IMG/VR virus record: IMGVR_UViG_3300024313_000015 | Location: 1 to 47,928 of that record | Source: a virus | Strand: one strand, 5' to 3' | Length of the DNA stretch: 47,928 nt | Part shown: piece after piece, positions 16,574-24,048 of the stretch | Position numbering within the stretch: position 1 is the stretch's first letter | How the letters are laid out: each line of letters opens with the position of its first letter | Notes under the pieces: model-generated | Seen by the model: only the letters and a program-made list of their open reading frames with translations | What the model was told of the DNA's origin: nothing | The model's database searches: none | Translations under genes and position numbers: made by a program

Positions 16574-16827
16574 TGTATTTTATCGATGATTTTTTTAATA
16601 TTAGAACACTTTTCATATTCTTCACAGCTTACGAAAAAATCTATTATATTATTAAGAGCTTCTACTTTTTCGCTTGGAGAAGTATCACTTCCTATTGCTC
16701 TATCTTCATTACTCATAATCGCGTTATAGATCATATTCATCATAGTAACCTTTGAATTTTCTTGTAAACTCTCAAGGTTGCAGTTGCTTTCTTCTGAAAA
16801 ATCTGGAAAATCTTCTAAACTATCCAT
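16567..16827 (-). CDS. EYEKC-family small protein 2
   Basis: 86 residues. Acidic N-terminus ([15 protein letters not shown]), a helical middle, and the shared end [20 protein letters not shown]. The middle stretch [17 protein letters not shown] resembles the same region of EYEKC protein 3 (LARANYNAIVNQGVD), so these two are the closest pair. Overlaps the DnaJ-like gene by 8 bases and the bS21 gene by 7, so all three are coupled. Function unknown. Confidence 0.65.
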   Translation of the reverse strand: MDSLEDFPDFSEESNCNLESLQENSKVTMMNMIYNAIMSNEDRAIGSDTSPSEKVEALNNIIDFFVSCEEYEKCSNIKKIIDKIQC

Positions 16828-17614
16828 TATTTAATTCTTTAATTTTTTTAATATGTTCTAATTGCTCATCAGTCATTGTTATTTTTGAAGATCTTAGCTT
16901 AATCATCAAATTACCATACTGATTAGTATTATATATCGGAAATCCCATGCCCTTTATTCTTAAAACTTTATTTTCTTGAGAATTTTTTGGAACTTTAATT
17001 TTAACATCATTAAACCCTGTATTGATTTCAAAAACACCTCCTAATAATAAATCATAAAATGGAAGTTCATAATCTAACCATATATCTCCATTAGTAACTA
17101 TTATATTAGGATCAGGCATTATGTTTATTATTATAATAGCATCTCCAGACGGTGCGGAAGAATTAACAGGGTGTGGCATTCCTTTTCCTTTAACTCTTAA
17201 TTTAGCGTTTTCATGAATGCCTTTTGGAATTTTAATATTGAATTGTTGGTTTGAAGTCTCTACATATTTAGTAGTACCATGATAAACTTCTAATAGAGAT
17301 AATCTTATTCTAATAGTAACATCATTTCCTTTAGCCTGCTGTCCGAACGCATTGTCAAACATACTTGAGAAATCACCGTTAAATTTACTGAAAATGTCTG
17401 AAAAGCCAGAATTAGAAAAAGAATTAATAGAATCATATTCTTTTCTTTTTTTAGAATCTCCTAAAGTTTCATAAGCATCTGCAATTTCTTTGAATCTGGA
17501 ATCATCACCATTATTTTTATCAGGATGATGTTTCTTTGCTAATTTTCTATAAGCCTTTTTTATGTCGTCCTGTGAAGATTTTTTATCTACACCAAGTACA
17601 CTATAAGGATCCAT
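16820..17614 (-). CDS. DnaJ/CbpA-like co-chaperone without zinc domain
   Basis: 264 residues. An N-terminal J domain (1-65; [23 protein letters not shown] at 30-32) is followed by a Ser/Phe-rich linker and a two-part DnaJ C-terminal peptide-binding domain from about 95 ([59 protein letters not shown]). The Cys-rich zinc domain of type I DnaJ is missing, so it is a CbpA-type protein. The HPD motif should activate host DnaK, perhaps for phage particle assembly. Shares a transcript with bS21 and EYEKC proteins. Confidence 0.9.
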   Translation of the reverse strand: MDPYSVLGVDKKSSQDDIKKAYRKLAKKHHPDKNNGDDSRFKEIADAYETLGDSKKRKEYDSINSFSNSGFSDIFSKFNGDFSSMFDNAFGQQAKGNDVTIRIRLSLLEVYHGTTKYVETSNQQFNIKIPKGIHENAKLRVKGKGMPHPVNSSAPSGDAIIIINIMPDPNIIVTNGDIWLDYELPFYDLLLGGVFEINTGFNDVKIKVPKNSQENKVLRIKGMGFPIYNTNQYGNLMIKLRSSKITMTDEQLEHIKKIKELNNG

Positions 17615-17616
17615 CT

Positions 17617-17760
17617 CTAAATGTTTTTACTAGATTTGCTAGGCTTAGAGTTTTTATTTTTACGAAGAGTTTCGTTTATTTCTCTTTTTTGCTTATTCTT
17701 CATAAGTATAACTATTTCTTCTAGTGAATTAGCTATTCTTTCTAATTGTTTTTCTTCCAT
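17617..17760 (-). CDS. Short 47-residue protein
   Basis: An ATG at 17760 opens a 47-codon frame ending TAG at 17617, two bases before the DnaJ start, in the otherwise unexplained gap between EYEKC protein 3 and DnaJ. It reads [20 protein letters not shown], then a basic Lys/Ser/Asn tail. The first part is an amphipathic helix, the tail is likely flexible. Tight spacing supports a real gene; function unknown. Confidence 0.5.
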   Translation of the reverse strand: MEEKQLERIANSLEEIVILMKNKQKREINETLRKNKNSKPSKSSKNI

Positions 17761-17792
17761 GCTTAATATTTTAATATTATATTATATATCCA

Positions 17793-18074
17793 TTAAATAC
17801 TAACGTGTTCTTCTAATGTGTCTAGTACTTTTTTTAATCCTGCACATTTTTCGTATTCTTCAAGATCTTCAAAATATTGCATAGTTTCTTGAATAAGCTT
17901 TTGAATTATATCAATATTGTTTGTAGTTTCAGGATCGACTCCTTGGTTAACTATAGCATTATAGTTAGCACGAGCTAATTTATCCTTTAAAAGCTCTAGA
18001 TGTTCATCCATCTCAGATGGCATAAAATCGTCATGTTCTTCTGAGTTAAAATCTTCAAATTCGTCTTCGTACAT
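17793..18074 (-). CDS. EYEKC-family small protein 3
   Basis: 93 residues with an acidic head (MYEDEFEDFNSEEHDDFMPS), a central helix and the family end MQYFEDLEEYEKCAGLKKVL. It is the first gene after the conserved 30-bp element and so probably leads the transcript EYEKC-3, short ORF, DnaJ, EYEKC-2, bS21. Function unknown. Confidence 0.65.
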   Translation of the reverse strand: MYEDEFEDFNSEEHDDFMPSEMDEHLELLKDKLARANYNAIVNQGVDPETTNNIDIIQKLIQETMQYFEDLEEYEKCAGLKKVLDTLEEHVSI

Positions 18075-18082
18075 ATTATATG

Positions 18083-18112
18083 GTTTTAATTATAGTACTA
18101 ATATAAGCAAAA
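18083..18112 (-). promoter_or_regulatory. Conserved 30-bp upstream element (probable promoter)
   Basis: 28 of 30 bases identical to 14178-14207. On the minus strand it reads TTTTGCTTATATTAGTAC, then TATAATT and AAAAC, and ends 8 bases before the ATG at 18074. It would drive the DnaJ/bS21 transcript. Confidence 0.55.
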
Positions 18113-18155
18113 TAAACGACATAAAAAAATATTTGTGCATTTATTTTAAAAATAA

Positions 18156-18395
18156 TTATAATCCAAAGGCTTCATTAGGAGAAATTCCTTTGATAACGTT
18201 CTCTTTAGGAATATCGGGTGGATCTACGTATGTCGGTTTTTTATATGTAGTTTCTTTAGGTTTTTTTGCATGGCTTTTGAGCATTTCAGGTCTGTTTTCT
18301 AAAACCCAGTTAATGTACCTTCGATCTTTAGCGTATATTTCTCCAATAGTATATCCAGCATATTTACCAGATCTAAGTATTTGATTTATATTCAT
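18156..18395 (-). CDS. Small protein with exodeoxyribonuclease-X-type tail motif
   Basis: 79 residues. The first 40 (GKYAGYTIGEIYAKDRRYIN, then WVLENRPEM) match a small motif (GKYxGxTxxEIxxxDxxYxxW) often found at the end of exodeoxyribonuclease X-like proteins and in stand-alone phage proteins. The rest is Pro/Lys-rich and probably disordered. The motif is thought to be a small DNA- or protein-binding module; no catalytic residues are present. It overlaps the glycosyltransferase stop-start region by 4 bases. Confidence 0.6.
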   Translation of the reverse strand: MNINQILRSGKYAGYTIGEIYAKDRRYINWVLENRPEMLKSHAKKPKETTYKKPTYVDPPDIPKENVIKGISPNEAFGL

Positions 18396-19231
18396 ATTTT
18401 TACTCTAACTGCCTTTAACTTAATCTCATCTATTTCTTTTTGAATAGCGTCACTTCCTTGTTTTAAAATAATCTCATAATGCATTCCAATATTATTATCA
18501 TGGTTTTCTTTACTCATTTTTTTAGCATATAACTTGTATCTATTCGATACATAATCTGCTCCTAAATATTTATAATGTAGCATTTTAAGAGGTTTAGAAT
18601 TAAATGTGTCTAATATTTCCCACATCTTTTGCCATTTTCCCCAAACATGTTCTTTATATTCTCCAATAGGTCTAATATCTTCCGGTACTGGATGCCAAAA
18701 AGAACCTAAATTAAGATTGGGATCTAATTCATGTGCACCTTCAACCCAATTAACGTCGTCTATTACATTTAAATTGATTATCATAGGTTTAGTATACCAT
18801 GGACTAGGTTCTCCCCACTGAACATAATCATAAAGTTGACCTTCTAAATCCTTAGGAAAATCATCTGAAATCATTTGAAAACCTGCAGGATAAAATACAC
18901 TACAATCTTTGTTGTCATTTAAAAAAGATCTTATATCTTTATGAAAAACAAACTCATCACAATCGCATAATATTACAAAGTCAGCATTCCCTTTAGCGTT
19001 CTTTAAGCTATTTCTCTTTAATTCAATATGAACATAGTCATTAAACTCTTCTCCACTGTCAAAAGGTACAACTTCTACAAGATCCCCATACGATTCTGCG
19101 ATCATTCTCGTTGAATCTGTTGACATATTGTCGTATACTATTATTTTATCACAAAATGTAGAATAGTGTCTTAGGTAATAAGGTAACATCAATTCCTCAT
19201 TCCATGCTATGACGTAGGCCCATACTTTCAT
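18392..19231 (-). CDS. Glycosyltransferase (GT-A fold, GT92/GT2-like)
   Basis: 279 residues. The N-terminus (WAYVIAWNEELMLPYYLRHY, then DKIIVYDNMSTDST) is the nucleotide-sugar binding start of a GT-A enzyme, and D-C-D-E at 90-93 (ILCDCDEFVF) is the metal-binding DxD motif. The rest has Trp-rich acceptor-side sequence (YVQWGEPSPWYTKPM, WVEGAHELDPN). No membrane segment. It overlaps the exonuclease gene by 4 bases. Sugar and acceptor are unknown; collagen-like fibres nearby are one candidate acceptor, DNA or host glycans are others. Confidence 0.83.
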   Translation of the reverse strand: MKVWAYVIAWNEELMLPYYLRHYSTFCDKIIVYDNMSTDSTRMIAESYGDLVEVVPFDSGEEFNDYVHIELKRNSLKNAKGNADFVILCDCDEFVFHKDIRSFLNDNKDCSVFYPAGFQMISDDFPKDLEGQLYDYVQWGEPSPWYTKPMIINLNVIDDVNWVEGAHELDPNLNLGSFWHPVPEDIRPIGEYKEHVWGKWQKMWEILDTFNSKPLKMLHYKYLGADYVSNRYKLYAKKMSKENHDNNIGMHYEIILKQGSDAIQKEIDEIKLKAVRVKI

Positions 19232-19950
19232 AAAATTGGCATATTTGACATTTTTAACATGACATTCATCGTCGCTAAAACATCTCCTTCACAATAATTT
19301 TTAATATCTTCAAGCCTTCCTCCCCAATAATGTTCTGAAACATCTGTATTTTTCATAGCGTCTTTAGGTGAAGGAATATTAAATATATTGCAAATAAGGT
19401 CTAATGATGCTCCAGAATATCCTCCAAATTTCCAAATCTCTAAAGTATCTAATAAACAGTTTTCCCAAGGTTTTTGTTTCTGTAAATGGAATTGGTGAAT
19501 AGGTGTAATTCCATTGATGAGACATCTTTTAATAATCCATGGCATATCAAATCTTTTAATGTTATGCCCTATTAGTTTAACACTAGAGTTTTGATTAAAT
19601 ACAGCTTGCATCGTTTGATTAAATTCATTTAACAAAGATATTTCATCATCTCCATAAAAAGATTTTATATTTGTTTTTACAGGCATTCCGATTTCATCAA
19701 ATTTAATTTGACCTATTGATATTGTAATTATTTTACCAAATTCAGGGTGAAGTGAAGAGGTTCTTTTAAACATATCTTGATCAGTTAAATCTGCTTTATC
19801 GGATTCGAATGATTTTATCTGATTTGCCTTAGCGATCCATAAATCATATAAACTTTCTTTATCTTTTTTTAGATCTTTTAAAGTCTCATATTGAGATGCT
19901 GTCTCAATATCTATAAATAACATTCCTTTTAATTCTGTTGAAGTATACAT
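19228..19950 (-). CDS. 3'-5' exonuclease related to PolB (DNA_pol_B_exo2-like)
   Basis: 240 residues. DnaQ-fold motifs are clear: Exo I LFIDIET (D and E about 14-16), Exo II IGHNIKRFDMPWI (about 148-160) and Exo III YCEGDVLATMNV (about 218-229). The spacing and the LHPEFGKIITISIG stretch match predicted exonucleases related to B-family polymerases. There is no polymerase domain. It probably degrades or trims DNA ends during replication or host-DNA breakdown. Overlaps the glycosyltransferase by 4 bases. Confidence 0.85.
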   Translation of the reverse strand: MYTSTELKGMLFIDIETASQYETLKDLKKDKESLYDLWIAKANQIKSFESDKADLTDQDMFKRTSSLHPEFGKIITISIGQIKFDEIGMPVKTNIKSFYGDDEISLLNEFNQTMQAVFNQNSSVKLIGHNIKRFDMPWIIKRCLINGITPIHQFHLQKQKPWENCLLDTLEIWKFGGYSGASLDLICNIFNIPSPKDAMKNTDVSEHYWGGRLEDIKNYCEGDVLATMNVMLKMSNMPIL

Positions 19951-19954
19951 CTTT

Positions 19955-20203
19955 TTATTTTTTAGTTTCCTCTTTATTATTTCTAAGATTATAAATAGAT
20001 ACTGGATATTTTATATACCTATTTGATTGGCTTTTATTTTGTAATAAATACCAATTATGGCCATAATGATCAGTTAACTTTTCAGATTCAGCTATAAGCT
20101 CTCCATATTCCCAGCCACCTGCGAAATCAAAATAGTATTTAGAACCTATTTTGGGTTTCTTTACAAAAATGTGCTTAACTTTGTTTTCTTTTCTCTTTGC
20201 CAT
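19955..20203 (-). CDS. Unknown 82-residue basic protein
   Basis: Starts MAKRKENKVKHIFVKKPKIG and has aromatic-rich beta segments (KYYFDFAGGWEYGELIAE, HNWYLLQN). No known family. It ends 4 bases before the exonuclease gene and starts after a 73-base AT-rich gap with no obvious terminator, so it may open that transcript. Confidence 0.5.
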   Translation of the reverse strand: MAKRKENKVKHIFVKKPKIGSKYYFDFAGGWEYGELIAESEKLTDHYGHNWYLLQNKSQSNRYIKYPVSIYNLRNNKEETKK

Positions 20204-20276
20204 ACACTTATTATATTCATTTAAATATAAAAGTTTCCCTAGGCTATAGATTATATCTCTATGAATATAGTAGATA

Positions 20277-20510
20277 TTATAGATCAGACCAATTAGAATG
20301 TTCTGATACTTCTCTGATTGATGTGTAAGTGTCGTAATCTACAAAAACTTCTAAAAATCCACCAGTAATACTCCCTGGTAAATCTTTAGGATTAATCCAA
20401 TACTCTGGAGGACTAGATATTCTTTGATTAATAAAATCAAACATTGAATCTATTTCCATGTGATGGACATAAATCTTAATTTTCATACATTTCATATCAG
20501 GATATCCCAT
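20277..20510 (-). CDS. Unknown 77-residue protein
   Basis: Reads MGYPDMKCMKIKIYVHHMEI; Met6 or Met9 could also be the true start, since the beta strand KIKIYVHH follows. Contains PPEYWINPKDLPGSITGGFL and looks like a small alpha/beta protein. It begins 11 bases after the stop of the oxygenase gene, so it lies at the end of that transcript. Not recognised. Confidence 0.5.
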   Translation of the reverse strand: MGYPDMKCMKIKIYVHHMEIDSMFDFINQRISSPPEYWINPKDLPGSITGGFLEVFVDYDTYTSIREVSEHSNWSDL

Positions 20511-20521
20511 AATTATTTTGT

Positions 20522-21109
20522 TTATTTAAAGTGTCCTCCTCCTAACCAAAGAACAAAAGATTTTCTAGTTCCTTTAGTAACAGGTTTAACAGCATGGTTT
20601 AAGTAGCTTGGAAAAATAACAACAGTTCCTTTTCCTTTAGGAGCGTTATCACATTCTTCTAAACTGTCTCCACCATACCAAAATTGTAAATCTCCACCTT
20701 CATATTCAGTGTCATCGGATAACTGAACAGTCATTGAAACCTTTCTTATTGACAATTCTCCAGGTCCTAAATCTTGATGCCAACCGTAGTGTCCATTTTC
20801 AGTTGCATAATATTCAGTATATTGTATATGCTCAGGCGCGGAATGTAAATCAAAATTCCATAATTCATTGTTTGCTACTTCAGCATAATGCATTAATTTT
20901 TGATAAAGCCAATCCCACTCTTCTGTATGTGGGATCCATTTAATATTAGAAGTTCTTACTGGATCAGGTTTACCGAGAGCGGTTTGAGCTCTTTCAAATT
21001 CTAATCTTTCTACATTATTTGATATCCAATCAAGCTCTTCTTGATTAAATCCATTATTAAAATAATAATACTGTTGCGCGTCGTTTTCTTTAGGCTTGTA
21101 TATTTTCAT
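20522..21109 (-). CDS. Fe(II)/2-oxoglutarate oxygenase, prolyl-4-hydroxylase-like
   Basis: 195 residues, the length of stand-alone P4H/PKHD-type oxygenases. The iron triad is visible: H111-x-D113 (YGWHQDLG) and H172 (LNHAVKPV), with R182 (GTRKSFVLW) placed to hold 2-oxoglutarate. Other family marks are VSMTVQLSDDTEYEGGDLQF and GTVVIFPSYL. Such enzymes hydroxylate proline, lysine or other targets using O2. Many phages carry them with unknown substrates. Here the gene overlaps a multidomain glycosyltransferase by 20 bases and lies 3 kb from four collagen-like genes, so a collagen-type substrate is an attractive hypothesis. Confidence 0.85.
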   Translation of the reverse strand: MKIYKPKENDAQQYYYFNNGFNQEELDWISNNVERLEFERAQTALGKPDPVRTSNIKWIPHTEEWDWLYQKLMHYAEVANNELWNFDLHSAPEHIQYTEYYATENGHYGWHQDLGPGELSIRKVSMTVQLSDDTEYEGGDLQFWYGGDSLEECDNAPKGKGTVVIFPSYLNHAVKPVTKGTRKSFVLWLGGGHFK

Positions 21110-22988
21110 GCTTTTTGGTATATGTTATATTTACAGCTCCTTCATCTTCTCCAAATCTAGATTTGCTATTTATTGGATAGTCTGGGTTTTCTTCATAAGC
21201 CCAATCGTGAACTCCTAATTCTTCAAACCTTGCTTTAATAGCTTCATTATAATGAGATGCTATTGTTCTTGTTCTTCTTTGAATATCATCTCTTGATAAA
21301 TCATGTGTATTTCTTCCACCTGCATTATTGTATATCAATTGAATATAAGATAATTTTGGTATTTTACACATGATTGTATTTAAGAAAGTTCTAATTACTA
21401 ATTCATAATCATCAGCAACTGTTAAATTTCTATTATGTCCGCCTACCTCAAAGTATGTAGATCTTCTCCAAGCTCTAATATGATTTGGAACTCCTACAAT
21501 ATGTCTAATTGTTTTTGGATTAATATTATGTTGATTACATACTACTAAATCAAGATCCATGTATTTTTCTTCTCTGTAATTTCCGTACCCTAGTCCAAAA
21601 GATCCATCAGGTCCGTATGTGTGTGGCTTTCCATTTTCAAAAATTTCAGCAGTGTCTCCGAAAAAGAATCCACATTCAGGATGTGCTGTTGCGGCATCAT
21701 GTAGATCTTGAGCACATGTATTAGCTAAAAGATCATCATGATCTAACTCAGCAACGATATATCCTCTAGCCATTGAACATGCTCTCCATTTTACTTCTCC
21801 AATACATCCTCCTGATTTTTCTCTAAAATCATATACTTTTACTCTTGGATCGTTTTTTGCAATTTCTTCTGCTATTTTTAAAGTCTTTCCTCCATCAGTT
21901 GAATCATTCATTAATATCCATTCCCAATTATCATAAGTCTGTGCTGCAACTGATTTATATGTTGTCCATAACTTTTCTTTAGTATTATAAATTGGTGTAA
22001 AAAAAGATATTAAACTTTGATCATCTAAATTATCAGGAGCTAACATAGCACCCATAGAACATGTGTAAGCGTATTCTCCTATATGTTCTACGTCTTCTAT
22101 TCCATTTTTATCTACATTAACGTGAATCCATTTTCTACGAAATTGCATTGGCATATTAGATACATTTCTAAATTCTGACCAATGTTCTCCTCGAGTTAAT
22201 ATAATGTCTGGTTTAAATGATGCAACTGTTAATCTAATATACTGATCATCTTCTAAATATTCTACGTCTAAATCATCAGATTCGTAAGAAAGCCATTTTT
22301 TACTTTTTAAATCCGGAGTTCCCTCACCAATATACAATACTTTAGGCAACTTAGGTGATGCTTGTTTTTCTAAGTAGTTATAATGGCTTAATATTACATC
22401 ATGATATCTGAAGTACTCAGGATGATCATTAAGGACCGCTTGTATGAAGTGTCCGTCTGCTGCATAGCTTTTACCGAAAGTATAGTCATTAATTAATTTA
22501 GATTTTACTATTACTTGTGCTATATCAGTTTTTTGAAATCCGGTATTATTGGCGGTTGCTTCTCTAACATCTAATCCTGTAAAATCTTTACCACTAACTT
22601 TTTGAGAAACAACATGTATTAAATGATCTTTGCTGTCTAACATTTCAGAAGCATTAATGTAATTATAAAAATCATCATGTAATAAATTGTCATCATCTAA
22701 AAAATAGAACCAAGAGTTTGGATCAAATGTTTTAATCAATTCGCTTGACTGTGGGTATAATAAACCACCGTCACCACTATTAATAAAATGTATTTTTGTA
22801 TTTTCAGAACTTATTGACGAAAGTAATTCAGCGTCAATATCTTTTAAAGGCGCAGTATCAAATAAAATGTGCCAATTGATTTTTAAATTTGATTTAATTT
22901 CTAAAGAAGAATCTCTAAATATAGATTCTTTGACTTTTACTAGATTATTAGGTCTAGTACATCTTGTAATAATGTTTATTGTTTGCAT
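21090..22988 (-). CDS. Multidomain glycosyltransferase (two GT-A-like domains)
   Basis: 632 residues in three parts. Residues 1-205 look like a GT-A domain (INIITRCTRPNNLVKVKESI, then FYFLDDDNLLHDD with the acidic motif at 98-100). Residues about 213-325 look like a Rossmann-type half (KVLYIGEGTPDLKSKKW, PDIILTRGEHW). Residues about 327-560 are a clear GT2 domain (FFTPIYNTKEKLWTTYKSV, ILMNDSTDGG, ELDHDDL at 414-420, WRRSTYFEVGGHN). The tail is helical. A double transferase could add a disaccharide, as in collagen Glc-Gal units. It is coupled to oxygenases on both sides, an unusual arrangement. Substrate is inferred only from neighbours. Confidence 0.85.
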   Translation of the reverse strand: MQTINIITRCTRPNNLVKVKESIFRDSSLEIKSNLKINWHILFDTAPLKDIDAELLSSISSENTKIHFINSGDGGLLYPQSSELIKTFDPNSWFYFLDDDNLLHDDFYNYINASEMLDSKDHLIHVVSQKVSGKDFTGLDVREATANNTGFQKTDIAQVIVKSKLINDYTFGKSYAADGHFIQAVLNDHPEYFRYHDVILSHYNYLEKQASPKLPKVLYIGEGTPDLKSKKWLSYESDDLDVEYLEDDQYIRLTVASFKPDIILTRGEHWSEFRNVSNMPMQFRRKWIHVNVDKNGIEDVEHIGEYAYTCSMGAMLAPDNLDDQSLISFFTPIYNTKEKLWTTYKSVAAQTYDNWEWILMNDSTDGGKTLKIAEEIAKNDPRVKVYDFREKSGGCIGEVKWRACSMARGYIVAELDHDDLLANTCAQDLHDAATAHPECGFFFGDTAEIFENGKPHTYGPDGSFGLGYGNYREEKYMDLDLVVCNQHNINPKTIRHIVGVPNHIRAWRRSTYFEVGGHNRNLTVADDYELVIRTFLNTIMCKIPKLSYIQLIYNNAGGRNTHDLSRDDIQRRTRTIASHYNEAIKARFEELGVHDWAYEENPDYPINSKSRFGEDEGAVNITYTKKHENIQA

Positions 22989-23000
22989 TAAAATTAAGTT

Positions 23001-23924
23001 TTATTCTACGTCAAAGAAAAACATGTGGAAATATCGAGCATTGTCTATTGCATCTCCAAAGTATTCTGTTGCTGCGTGTATTTGTGATGAATTAAAAATT
23101 ACTAATCTATTGTATACGTTACCGACATCATCTATTTTTTCAAAATGAGTACCATCATAAAAATTCATTTCACTATTAGTACCTTTAAATGTGTTGTAAT
23201 ATTCTTCTCCCATTCTTGTCTCATTTCCTGGAAAGGATGATATTCCAGTAACTTTACTACGGTACATTGCAGTACCTGTTTGAGGAGGTGCGTCTGGTGT
23301 TAAATATACCATTGCAGCATACATTTGAGTATCTACATGATATACTATAGGTTGATCGGCTGTACAGAATTGAAAAACACCATTAGCGTATCCTTCGTAA
23401 TTCCAGTTTTTAATTTTTTTACCAATAACCTCTTCTAACTTTTCTTTAGTGCCTTCTAATATAAATTTAGAAGTTGATCTCTGTCCTTTATGATAACCTG
23501 ATGGTTTAAACTCAAGATTATTCATAGTATATTCTCTCACTAAATCAGGATCATCATAAAAATCGTCTACTACAATAACATCTTTAGAGGTTTTATTAAA
23601 TCCTGAAAATTCTACAATTCTCTGTAAAAAACAATATACATTATCTATTACTTTAGAATTTTTTAAAACTACAGAAATATCTTTATTAGCGTCTGATTTA
23701 GGTAATGATATTTTAAATCCTAAATTATTCCCTATTAAATCTTTATAAAAATTAGAAACATCATTTCTTAGTATTTTAATATATGATATTGATTCACCAT
23801 CAATTAAAATATCTACTATTTCGTCCTCAGTAGAACCTACCCATCCTATTATTTGGTAATTTTCATTTGTTTTATTAATTGTATCGACGTGTAGTCTGAC
23901 TTCTTTGGATTTTGTTAAATGCAT
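23001..23924 (-). CDS. 2-oxoglutarate oxygenase-like protein with N-terminal sugar-enzyme module
   Basis: 307 residues. Residues about 10-100 form a beta-sandwich-like domain (YQIIGWVGSTEDEIVDILID, ILRNDVSNFY, NNLGFKISLP) of a type often attached to glycosyltransferases. Residues 115-307 are oxygenase-like: VIVVDDFYDDPDLVREY, H196-x-D198 in IVYHVDTQMYAAMVYLTPDA, H283 in SSQIHAATEYFG, R297 in NARYFHMFFFD. The order HxD...H...R fits a double-stranded beta-helix iron enzyme; I associate the C-terminal half with DUF6445-like proteins. The gene ends 13 bases before the multidomain glycosyltransferase and begins downstream of the collagen-gene terminator. Activity and substrate are unproven. Confidence 0.75.
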   Translation of the reverse strand: MHLTKSKEVRLHVDTINKTNENYQIIGWVGSTEDEIVDILIDGESISYIKILRNDVSNFYKDLIGNNLGFKISLPKSDANKDISVVLKNSKVIDNVYCFLQRIVEFSGFNKTSKDVIVVDDFYDDPDLVREYTMNNLEFKPSGYHKGQRSTSKFILEGTKEKLEEVIGKKIKNWNYEGYANGVFQFCTADQPIVYHVDTQMYAAMVYLTPDAPPQTGTAMYRSKVTGISSFPGNETRMGEEYYNTFKGTNSEMNFYDGTHFEKIDDVGNVYNRLVIFNSSQIHAATEYFGDAIDNARYFHMFFFDVE

Positions 23925-23996
23925 GTTGCAGAAAATTGTTTAATAATTATATTAAATAAATCTATTTTGTTTATTTATTCTCTTTATTTTATGCAT

Positions 23997-24024
23997 AAAA
24001 AAAGAGGACCGAAGTCCTCTTTTA
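23997..24024 (-). terminator. Strong terminator with cUUCGg loop after the collagen-like genes
   Basis: Minus strand: AAAAGAGGAC-TTCG-GTCCTCTTTT, a 10-bp stem with the very stable C(UUCG)G tetraloop, followed by eight T. Lies 25 bases after the stop of the gene at 24049, ending the collagen cluster. Between here and the oxygenase start at 23924 is only AT-rich DNA. Confidence 0.92.
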
Positions 24025-24048
24025 TATTTAAGTATGTAAAGATTTGGA

